This document shows positions 1 through 5,914 of a DNA stretch of 19,785 bases, piece by piece. The translations under genes and the position numbers were made by a program. The stretch is taken from contig NZ_JBGSQX010000135.1 of NCBI RefSeq assembly GCF_041737845.1, positions 1 to 19,785 of the forward strand, in the 5' to 3' direction. The notes under the pieces are model-generated. The model searched no databases, was not told the DNA's origin, and was given only the letters and a program-made list of their open reading frames with translations. Source of the DNA: Desulfococcus sp041737845 (GTDB taxonomy: Bacteria > Desulfobacterota > Desulfobacteria > Desulfobacterales > Desulfococcaceae). Position 1 is the stretch's first letter; each line of letters opens with the position of its first letter.

Positions 1-149
1 CCGGTCCCGCGGGGGGCGGCGGCTTTCCCGGAGGACCCATGGGCGGCGGGCCGCCTGGCGCCGCGGATGAAGGATATCCCGATGACGGCGGGTTCAGGAG
101 AAATCCTCAGACGGACCCGGGACCGGATGACGACGACATCCCCTTCTGA
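1..149 (+). CDS. ssb: Single-stranded DNA-binding protein SSB, C-terminal part only
   Basis: The reading frame beginning at base 3 is open from the window edge to a TGA at 147-149 and gives 48 residues. It opens with a Gly/Pro-rich stretch (GPAGGGGFPGGPMGGGPPGA), passes through an acidic segment, and ends in DDDDIPF. That ending is the hallmark acidic tip of bacterial SSB, which binds partner proteins such as exonuclease I, RecQ, PriA and the chi subunit of DNA polymerase III. The glycine-rich part is the disordered linker between the OB fold and the tip. The DNA-binding OB fold lies outside the window, so the identification rests on the tail alone, but a D-D-x-I-P-F terminus is very specific. 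The 5' end is cut by the window edge. Confidence 0.88.
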   Translation, partial: GPAGGGGFPGGPMGGGPPGAADEGYPDDGGFRRNPQTDPGPDDDDIPF

Positions 150-159
150 TCCGTCCGGC

Positions 160-185
160 CGGTCCCTCAGGCCGTTCAGGGACCG
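160..185 (+). terminator. Hairpin just downstream of ssb, possible terminator
   Basis: An 8-bp perfect inverted repeat (CGGTCCCT at 160-167, AGGGACCG at 178-185) with a 10-base loop lies 11 bases after the ssb stop. There is no T-run after it, so it would be a weak or Rho-assisted terminator, or an mRNA-stabilising hairpin. Confidence 0.4.
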
Positions 186-204
186 TCCCCTGATGAGGCG
201 CCCC

Positions 205-225
205 CCCGCCGTCGATGACGGCGGG
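205..225. other. GC-rich perfect hairpin in the ssb-downstream gap
   Basis: CCCGCCGTC (205-213), loop GAT, then GACGGCGGG (217-225) form a perfect 9-bp stem with a 3-base loop. No T-run follows on either strand. The rest of 150-416 holds no convincing gene; long open frames there are a by-product of high GC. This second hairpin may back up the one at 160-185. Confidence 0.4.
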
Positions 226-416
226 CAGGCGCATCTCCCCTTCGGGCCTTCCCCCGCCGGGTTGGAAGGAGGCCCGAACTGCACTGAAACGCCTGGATGC
301 CCCAAGCCACAAAATCCCTCCTTGAGGTGTGCAAGAAGCCCCCATCGTTTTTTTGTAAACCATTTCCGGCAAGCGACGTCAAATGCTTCCAAACACACCC
401 ACAAGGAGGCTCTCGA

Positions 417-776
417 ATGAAAATCAAAAAGCGCGTTCTGACAGCGGTCACGGTCATCATGGGCATCTTGTTCACCACCCCGTCCGCCTGGGCGGGATCC
501 AAACAGCGCCATCGATGGGAAGGGGTCGCCATCGGGGTCGGCGCCGCCGTGCTGGGCGGTGCGATCCTGAGCAGTTGCGTCGGTGTTCCCTATGCCGCGC
601 CGCCGGTTGCGGTCTCCCTCAACTACGTTGAATACGAGGAACCGCCTCGTCATTACTACCGGCCCCATAAACCGTACCGCTCCGGTGGGCGCGATTACCG
701 GCCTTGCTGCGGGAAGCACCACCGCCACCACCACAAACAATACCACAGAGGACACGGGCGCCATTGGCGCGACTGA
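417..776 (+). CDS. Small secreted His-rich protein with glycine-zipper segment (hypothetical)
   Basis: The product is 119 residues and its function is not recognised. The start at 417 is set by AAGGAGG at 403-409 and by the classical signal peptide that follows (basic MKIKK, hydrophobic core, probable cleavage after AWA at residue 26). The mature part has a hydrophobic Gly/Ala-rich segment at about 36-52 with G-x-x-x-G spacing, resembling glycine-zipper segments of outer-membrane-associated proteins, and then Cys54. It continues with a Pro/Tyr-rich stretch and a basic tail with ten histidines between residues 79 and 116, including HHRHHH, and two adjacent Cys (97, 98). This suggests an envelope protein that could bind metal, but that is inference. 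It stands alone downstream of ssb, with a hairpin after its stop. Confidence 0.75.
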   Translation: MKIKKRVLTAVTVIMGILFTTPSAWAGSKQRHRWEGVAIGVGAAVLGGAILSSCVGVPYAAPPVAVSLNYVEYEEPPRHYYRPHKPYRSGGRDYRPCCGKHHRHHHKQYHRGHGRHWRD

Positions 777-793
777 ATTCACCCGTCCCGTGA

Positions 794-816
794 CAAGGGG
801 CGGTCATCGCCCCTTG
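794..816. terminator. Hairpin after the His-rich protein gene
   Basis: CAAGGGGCG (794-802) and CGCCCCTTG (808-816) form a perfect 9-bp stem with a 5-base loop, 17 bases past the stop at 776. No T-run follows on the plus strand, so termination strength is uncertain. Confidence 0.45.
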
Positions 817-842
817 CAAAACAGTTCAACTTGCCTTATCAT
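814..842 (+). promoter_or_regulatory. Candidate sigma70-type promoter for the metallophosphoesterase gene
   Basis: TTGCAA (814-819), a 17-base spacer, then TATCAT (837-842): 4/6 and 5/6 matches to consensus. It abuts the hairpin at 794-816 and would give a leader of about 170 bases before the preferred start at 1019. Confidence 0.4.
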
Positions 843-1018
843 GTTTAAAAGTATTCGTCGCACGCACACAGCCCCGGATGTGCGAATCACCGTCCCCCCG
901 GACGATGGCCGTCGTACCCGGGGCTTGCTGCAGCGATGAATGTTCATCGCGGAAACCGCCGCCGGTCCCGATGGCTCAAGATCAAAAAATATCCCTTGCG
1001 AAAGGCCCTCCCAGTAAG

Positions 1019-1864
1019 ATGAAAATCCTTTTCGTCACAGATCTCCACGGCGCTGAGTGGAAATATGACCGGCTCTACGACATCGCCCGGGCCGACAGAC
1101 CCGACGCGGTGATCAACAGCGGGGACATGCTGCCCAAGGGCGACAATCTCTATCGCCAGAACGATTTCATCACCGGCAAGCTGAGCAGCCATTTTGCTCA
1201 GTTCGATGACATGGGCATCCCCTATTTCTGCTATCTCGGGAACGACGACCTCAGGATCTGGGACGATCTTTTCGAGGAAACGTGCCGCCGGTATGCGTGC
1301 GTTCACAACATTGCCCAGCGCAAGGTCGCATTTCAGGGGATCGAATTCATCGGGATGAACTGGGTGGTGGATTACCCCTTCCGCCTCAAAGACCGCTGCC
1401 GCATGGACAGCGGCGATTACGCCTTTCAGCCCCAGTTCGGAGCCGGACTTCTGTCCACCCCGTCGGGATGGGAAACCCTGCCCGACTGGCATGGATACGC
1501 CAGAAAGCTCCCCACCATCGCCGATGAACTGAAGTCTCTCGATCTCCCCGACCGAATGGACAACAGCGTATATGTTTTCCACATGCCGCCCAACGACCTG
1601 GGCCTGGACGTCTGCATCAACGGCCAGGCGGTGGGATCGAAGGCTATTTATGATTTTCTGGCGGTCAATCAGCCGAGGCTCTCGTTTCACGGGCACATCC
1701 ACGAGTCGCCGGAGATGAGCGGGGCCTGGAAGGCGCCCCTGGGAAACACCCTCTGCGTCCAGCCCGGACAGCTTGAAGACGAATTCGCCTATGTGACCGC
1801 CGACCTCGAATCCATGGCCCTCGAAAGAAAGGTGGAACTGGATTTCTTCTCCATGGGCTGGTAA
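1019..1864 (+). CDS. Calcineurin-like metallophosphoesterase
   Basis: The product is 281 residues if started at 1019. The two-metal phosphoesterase signature is complete in order: D-x-H at Asp8/His10 (VTDLHG), G-D at 35-36 (NSGDM), a G-N-[HD]-D-type motif at 74-77 (GNDD, with Asp in place of the usual His), a lone His188 in HMPPND, and G-H-x-H at 225-228 (GHIHESP). These bind two divalent metals and hydrolyse phosphomono- or diesters; the substrate cannot be told. No signal peptide is seen, so it is probably cytoplasmic. The frame is open further upstream (ATGs at 878, 905 and 971), but that N-terminal stretch is low-complexity and none of the starts has a strong ribosome-binding site. 1019 was chosen because the fold begins there. 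The gene is convergent with the Fic gene, with 15 bases between stops. Confidence 0.85.
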   Translation: MKILFVTDLHGAEWKYDRLYDIARADRPDAVINSGDMLPKGDNLYRQNDFITGKLSSHFAQFDDMGIPYFCYLGNDDLRIWDDLFEETCRRYACVHNIAQRKVAFQGIEFIGMNWVVDYPFRLKDRCRMDSGDYAFQPQFGAGLLSTPSGWETLPDWHGYARKLPTIADELKSLDLPDRMDNSVYVFHMPPNDLGLDVCINGQAVGSKAIYDFLAVNQPRLSFHGHIHESPEMSGAWKAPLGNTLCVQPGQLEDEFAYVTADLESMALERKVELDFFSMGW

Positions 1865-1879
1865 CCGCCCCCTCCCCGT

Positions 1880-2740
1880 TTACACCCGCGCGCCAAACCT
1901 GTTCCTGACGGGAGCGTCCGCCGCCCCACCCGCTTTCCGAAGTCGCCGTTTCTTCTGGCGTTCGAGCGCCCCGGCCACCACGGCCATGGACAGGTGCATC
2001 GAAGACCGGCAAAACCGGACAAACTCATGGAGCTGTTCGTTTTCGGGGAGGAGGCAGGCGCCGTCGTCCAACTCTCCATGGGCCATTTTGTAGGCGGAAA
2101 GCAGATGGATGTACTCGTCCCGATGATTTCGCTGGATCAGGATCGGCGGGAAGCCGGCTCCCAGGACGGGAAGGTTGGAGACCAGCCTCGCCATCCGCCC
2201 GTTGCCGTCGCAGAACGGATGGATGAGCACCAGTGCCATGTGCAGGGTCGCATAGGCGGAAGCCGCCGCGGAGAGCGAATGGGTGGATTCCCACAGGCGG
2301 TTCAGCAACGAGATCCATTGCCCCATGAGGCAGGGGACATCTTCGGGCGCGGCGAATTCATAATAGGTCATTTCATCGCCATGGTGGACATAGGTGCCGT
2401 TGGGTTCACGCTTCCAGGCGCCTGCGGGGCCTTCTCCGCCGTCCGTGCCTGCGGACACCAGTGCCCGATGGAGCCGGAAAAGATCCATTTCTTCTATCGG
2501 CCGGGCGCTTCGCACGAGGTCGAACACCATGTCTATGGCCCGCACGTGCCCCGCGATCTCCTGATATTCCTCAAGGGGCCGGCTCGATTCGGTCATCCCG
2601 ATCTCCACAAAAAAGGCGGTTTCGCCAAGGGTCAGCGTATTCCCGCCGACGCCCGCGGTCCCGTGCACCCACAGGTTCCGAAGTTCGCGGACCACGTCTT
2701 CGGCGATGTCCCTGTCCATCATCTTCAAAAAGCCTGGCAT
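1880..2740 (-). CDS. Fic-domain protein AMP-transferase (AMPylase) lacking the inhibitory glutamate
   Basis: The product is 286 residues. The full Fic active-site motif H-P-F-x-D-G-N-G-R-x-x-R is at 174-185 (HPFCDGNGRMAR). His174 would be the general base, Asp178 the Mg2+ ligand, and Arg182/Arg185 the ATP-phosphate anchors. The target-docking flap precedes it (about 108-135, GTYVHHGDEMTYYEF). Class II Fic proteins carry an N-terminal inhibitory helix with (S/T)-x-x-x-E-(G/N), usually continuing N-T-x-T-L. Here that position reads T28-A-G-V-G32-G33-N34-T-L-T-L, so Glu is replaced by Gly (codon at 2645-2647). Fic enzymes transfer AMP to Ser/Thr/Tyr hydroxyls of target proteins. The start at 2740 is set by GGAGGT just upstream (2745-2750); the frame extends to 2917, but the likely promoter lies at 2916-2943. 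No antitoxin-like small gene adjoins it. Confidence 0.92.
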   Translation of the reverse strand: MPGFLKMMDRDIAEDVVRELRNLWVHGTAGVGGNTLTLGETAFFVEIGMTESSRPLEEYQEIAGHVRAIDMVFDLVRSARPIEEMDLFRLHRALVSAGTDGGEGPAGAWKREPNGTYVHHGDEMTYYEFAAPEDVPCLMGQWISLLNRLWESTHSLSAAASAYATLHMALVLIHPFCDGNGRMARLVSNLPVLGAGFPPILIQRNHRDEYIHLLSAYKMAHGELDDGACLLPENEQLHEFVRFCRSSMHLSMAVVAGALERQKKRRLRKAGGAADAPVRNRFGARV

Positions 2741-2744
2741 GACC

Positions 2745-2750
2745 ACCTCC
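2745..2750 (-). promoter_or_regulatory. Ribosome-binding site fixing the Fic start
   Basis: GGAGGT on the minus strand, 4 bases before ATG at 2740-2738, supports this start over the longer open frame beginning at 2917. Confidence 0.7.
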
Positions 2751-2915
2751 CGTTGCTGGGATGATTGGGGTGGGATCGGATTGACGGGGGAAATCAGGAG
2801 CGGATGTCGGTTTCTGCAGGGCCTGCACCAGGATGCGGTTCGACCCGCGGCGCCGGTGCCGGAGGCAGGGGAACGGCGATTCAAGTATCGGTGTCTGCGC
2901 GTTACGTATATTTCC

Positions 2916-2943
2916 AATCTAACACGCGCCGGCCAAAAGTCAA
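2916..2943 (-). promoter_or_regulatory. Candidate promoter for the Fic gene
   Basis: On the minus strand TTGACT (2943-2938), a 16-base spacer, then TAGATT (2921-2916): 5/6 and 4/6 to consensus. It sits directly after the stop of the upstream radical SAM gene, so the Fic gene is probably transcribed independently with a leader of about 170 bases. Confidence 0.45.
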
Positions 2944-2944
2944 T

Positions 2945-3796
2945 TCACCGGCCGGATTCTGCTTCGCCGGGGTCCATGCCCGGTCCCGGGGCGCTTCTCT
3001 TCCGGGCTGCGGCATAGGCCCGTTTCCATGTATCGGAAAATTTCGCCCGCCGCGTCGGCCACGAAAAGCCGAAGTGCCCGCACAGGGGACAGAAGACCGC
3101 AAGCAGATCCAGCATCCGGTCGCCTTCGGCGGGAAGGGCTTTCCGCCCCAGGCCGAACCCGAAAACACGGTCGATGCCGCCGGCGACAGCACAGGGATAA
3201 TAGCCTGACGGCGTGAAACCGATGCCGCAGTCCGCCAGGATCCTGCATCCGCTGGTGTAGTCGGAGAAGCGGAACCAGGGGCTGTCGGCCGGGGCAAGGT
3301 TGAACGGGCGGAACAGCCGCTGCCGGTCGGTTTTAAAAGTGTTTTTCACCGCGACGCCCGCGGGAAGGCGGTCGAGCACGGCGTTGACCCGACGGCTATG
3401 GCCGTTGGTGCAGACGACGATGCGCAGGCCGGGATGATACCGTCGCCGATAATCCAGCAGCAGCTCCAGGATCGGGAAAAAATCCCGGTGCAGGGTCGGC
3501 TCTCCGCCCAGGAGACGGATTCGGCGCCAGGAGACCCCCGTGCCGACGCTTTCCCGGATGAAGTCCTCAATCCGCTCCGGCGGCATCTCGATTCCGCTGG
3601 GCGCCTGGGTGCATGAGCGGTTGCAGTTGGTGCATCTCATATTGCAGCGGTAGGTGATATCGATCTCCACGAATGTTCGACTCACAGCAAATGCCGGCCC
3701 CAGCCGGCGGGTGATGACCCGCTGGGACCGGATGAACTGGAGGAAGTCGAGCCCCATCCGCCCGAGGGTTACATTCCGGTGGATCTTATCCTTCAT
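2945..3796 (-). CDS. Radical SAM protein with extra C-terminal cysteines
   Basis: The product is 283 residues. The S-adenosylmethionine-cleaving [4Fe-4S] motif C-x3-C-x2-C is at Cys51/55/58 (CNMRCTNC), preceded by the expected EIDITYR strand, and the SAM-binding GGEP element follows at 97-100 (LLGGEPTLH). The C-terminal third carries five more cysteines: Cys184, 190 and 202 (GYYPCAVAGGIDR context) and Cys236/239 (CPLCG). These could hold an auxiliary Fe-S cluster, as in SPASM/twitch proteins, though the spacing does not match canonical SPASM. The reaction and substrate are unknown. The gene starts inside the end of the DUF89 gene (11-base overlap), which implies translational coupling and a shared pathway. 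No peptide-precursor gene was found beside it. Confidence 0.85.
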   Translation of the reverse strand: MKDKIHRNVTLGRMGLDFLQFIRSQRVITRRLGPAFAVSRTFVEIDITYRCNMRCTNCNRSCTQAPSGIEMPPERIEDFIRESVGTGVSWRRIRLLGGEPTLHRDFFPILELLLDYRRRYHPGLRIVVCTNGHSRRVNAVLDRLPAGVAVKNTFKTDRQRLFRPFNLAPADSPWFRFSDYTSGCRILADCGIGFTPSGYYPCAVAGGIDRVFGFGLGRKALPAEGDRMLDLLAVFCPLCGHFGFSWPTRRAKFSDTWKRAYAAARKRSAPGPGMDPGEAESGR

Positions 3797-5366
3797 GGCC
3801 AGCTTCCGAATGAACCTTCATGAACGCCTCAATCCCTTCGGGAAGGGTCTGCCGGTTTTTTTCGCAATAGTCGGCGAGACGGCGATTGAGCCCGTATTCA
3901 TCCCCCGATCGGCGCAGCATCCGGCGGTAGGCCTCGCCCGAGAGCACATCATAAAGCTGCCGGGTCGTCATCCGGGCGAACCGGACGCCCGTGGTCCCGT
4001 AGGATGGGCTCCGGCCGATCCGGGGGGTCATGAACCCGTCGTAGGCCCTGAGCCCCGGGGGAATCCTCAGGAACACCGGCGGGCCGTCGACCTGGACGGT
4101 GCGGATGCTGAGGGCCCGGTTGCAGTTGAAGGCGGCATACCAGGGCAGCGGAAGCCGGCCCTGGAGCATCTCGAAATTTCGGCACCCCTTGGTCTCCAGG
4201 ATGATCCGCCGTCCCGCTCCCAGGGCGTCCATCTCGTCGATGAGGGCCTCGCTCACGGTCCTCGGGTCGATGCACCCTCCGCAGGGCCCGTTCCGGCTCA
4301 CCGCGATCCGCCCTTCCCTTTCGAGCGCGCTGAAGCGGGCAAACGGGGCTTCCGCGAGGATGGCGGGGATGTCCTGAATCGCCAGATCGTTCCCATACCG
4401 GCCGTTGCGGGGGATGAACAGAAGCGCCAGGCGCGGGTTCCGGTCGAGCATGGCCTCGAACCGCTTCATGTCGACGAGGGATTCCAGGTAATCATCGCAG
4501 AAAAAGACCAGCAGGGTCGGCACATCGGCGTCCACCACCTCCCGGTGGTAGTCATCTAGGGAATCCAGGGCAAACCGGCCCCGGTCTTCGGACGCGAGAT
4601 CGATCAGCCCGCGGGCGACCCCGGAAAGCGCCTCCACCGGGACCGACCCCGCTGCCGCCATGCTCCCGATCCATGCGGGGTCGATGGACATCAGTTCCCG
4701 GTTGAGGAGGTCGGATGCGGCCGAGGCCGAACTCTTCAGGTTGATGCCCACATACCCGGAAAGCACCGCCGCCTGGATCGCCCGGGGGATATCGGCGTCC
4801 GGCCCGCCCAGGATGCCCGCGCCGGCCATGGCCTCGATGAGGACGAGGCCCAGGCGGTGGCAGAGGGCGTTGAATTCAGCATAGGGATGGGTGTCGCGGA
4901 CGGGGACGGGACGGCCGGGCAGGACGGACAGCAGGCGGACGAACGCATCCTCGTACAACTGCTGGGGAATCGCCCCGTGCAGGGGAACGCCGCAGTCGGT
5001 TTCGAACTCCAAAACCTCTCCGGCCATTCGGACGATCTCCCGGAGGTCGGCCGGATCAGCCTCGGCCCCGCGGCCCGAAACGCGCCTTCCGCCCGTCAAA
5101 TCCGCAATGGTCTTCCCCAGAACCCGGTCCAGCCAGTCGTCATAGGTTTCGAATCTCGAATCCAGCGTATCCTGAAAAATCTCGGGGGATGTCTTGCGGT
5201 CCCCGACAGCCATGGTCCCCGGACGCCGGAAGGGCCCGAACCAGCGGGCGATCCTTTCCGCCGGCGCGGGGGAGACCTCCGGACAGAGGACATAGCGCGT
5301 CAGGGCAAGGCGCCGCTCCAGGGCCGTCACGCCCAATCTGACCTCATCCGGTTCACGCTGCTGCAT
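3786..5366 (-). CDS. DUF89 / ARMT1-like domain protein (damage-control phosphatase superfamily)
   Basis: The product is 526 residues. The C-terminal half shows the metal-binding pattern of the DUF89 fold. VFFCDDYLES at 287-296 corresponds to the D-N-x-x-E motif (here Asp291-Asp292, Glu295). RNGRYGNDLAIQD at 320-332 corresponds to the N-D-x-x-x-x-D motif, and ETKGCRNFEML at 391-401 to the K-G-x-x-N-F-E motif. Characterised DUF89 members are metal-dependent phosphatases acting on sugar phosphates or damaged phosphometabolites, and human ARMT1 belongs to the family. The N-terminal ~200 residues are helical-looking and not recognised. There is no signal peptide. The ATG at 5366 has no good ribosome-binding site, so the true start is uncertain; an internal ATG exists at residue 52. 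The gene overlaps the following radical SAM gene by 11 bases. Family assignment is by motif pattern only; the substrate is unknown. Confidence 0.72.
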   Translation of the reverse strand: MQQREPDEVRLGVTALERRLALTRYVLCPEVSPAPAERIARWFGPFRRPGTMAVGDRKTSPEIFQDTLDSRFETYDDWLDRVLGKTIADLTGGRRVSGRGAEADPADLREIVRMAGEVLEFETDCGVPLHGAIPQQLYEDAFVRLLSVLPGRPVPVRDTHPYAEFNALCHRLGLVLIEAMAGAGILGGPDADIPRAIQAAVLSGYVGINLKSSASAASDLLNRELMSIDPAWIGSMAAAGSVPVEALSGVARGLIDLASEDRGRFALDSLDDYHREVVDADVPTLLVFFCDDYLESLVDMKRFEAMLDRNPRLALLFIPRNGRYGNDLAIQDIPAILAEAPFARFSALEREGRIAVSRNGPCGGCIDPRTVSEALIDEMDALGAGRRIILETKGCRNFEMLQGRLPLPWYAAFNCNRALSIRTVQVDGPPVFLRIPPGLRAYDGFMTPRIGRSPSYGTTGVRFARMTTRQLYDVLSGEAYRRMLRRSGDEYGLNRRLADYCEKNRQTLPEGIEAFMKVHSEAGHEG

Positions 5367-5387
5367 AGAAAAGACGCCATGGAAGAG

Positions 5388-5417
5388 AGCCTAACACAAC
5401 CCTCCCGGACCCCTCAA
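5388..5417 (-). promoter_or_regulatory. Weak candidate promoter for the DUF89-radical SAM pair
   Basis: Minus strand TTGAGG (5417-5412), 18-base spacer, TAGGCT (5393-5388). The -35 is a 4/6 match and the -10 only 3/6. It would leave a very short leader with no ribosome-binding site before 5366, so this is tentative. Confidence 0.25.
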
Positions 5418-5469
5418 GGAGTTTCATTGCCGGGCCGGTGCGCTCGAATGGCGGGGCGACATTTTATGA

Positions 5470-5498
5470 TTGATCTGGATGGCGGGTTGGGATAGATT
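5470..5498 (+). promoter_or_regulatory. Candidate promoter for the Mrp antiporter operon
   Basis: TTGATC (5470-5475), 17-base spacer, TAGATT (5493-5498): 4/6 at both boxes with optimal spacing. It lies about 80 bases before the mrpC start, in the 212-base gap between divergent operons. Confidence 0.45.
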
Positions 5499-5578
5499 AC
5501 GAGGCCAAACCGCCCGACCGACCTGCACCGGTTCGGGCATCCACCGATCCAGACCAATCCGGCCCGGGAGGAAAGCGC

Positions 5579-5914
5579 GTGTTGGAAGCCTTTGTGTTCG
5601 CAACGATCTTGTGCGGATTTTTCGGCGTCATCCTGAAAAAGAACCTCGTCATGAAGATCCTCTCCATGGACGTGATGAGCACCGGGGTGATCTCCTACTA
5701 CGTCGTGGTGGCGGCCCGGGAGGGCCTCCTCACCCCCATTGCCGACGATCTTCAGAAGGGTGCCTTTTCCGATCCCGTCCCCCAGGCGGTGATCCTCACG
5801 GCGATCGTCATCGGGTTTTCCATCCAGGCCCTTCTTCTGGTGGGGGTGATGAAGCTCTCGCGGAACCATCCCACCCTGGAAAGCCGCGAGATCGAAGAGA
5901 GCCACATGCCGTGA
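5579..5914 (+). CDS. mrpC: Na+/H+ antiporter subunit MrpC (MnhC; NuoK-like)
   Basis: The product is 111 residues, the usual size for this subunit, with three predicted membrane helices. The family signature DPVPQAVILTAIVIGFS (about 65-81) is the MnhC/NuoK-like motif preceding the last helix. It is part of the membrane complex that exchanges Na+ (or K+) for H+ using the proton gradient. The start is GTG at 5579, supported by GGGAGGA at 5566-5572. It is the first gene of the operon, and its stop overlaps the GTG of mrpD by 4 bases. Confidence 0.92.
   Translation: MLEAFVFATILCGFFGVILKKNLVMKILSMDVMSTGVISYYVVVAAREGLLTPIADDLQKGAFSDPVPQAVILTAIVIGFSIQALLLVGVMKLSRNHPTLESREIEESHMP

Noticed and set aside
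150..416. Small frames on both strands after ssb (e.g. 94-372 minus)
   Set aside because: Arg/Pro/Gly-rich translations without ribosome-binding sites or recognisable domains; the region has two GC-rich hairpins instead.
1994..2764. 256-codon plus-strand open frame opposite the Fic gene
   Set aside because: It is antisense to a gene with an intact Fic motif and a good ribosome-binding site; the product shows no domain or signal.
2741..2917. N-terminal extension of the Fic protein by 59 residues
   Set aside because: The extension is low-complexity and Arg/Pro-rich. GGAGGT sits directly before the 2740 start, and the best promoter lies at 2916-2943, so the far start would barely be transcribed.
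5470..5910. N-terminal extension of MrpD to 627 residues
   Set aside because: This stretch is mrpC read in another frame. MrpD family length and the GTGA overlap place the start at 5911.
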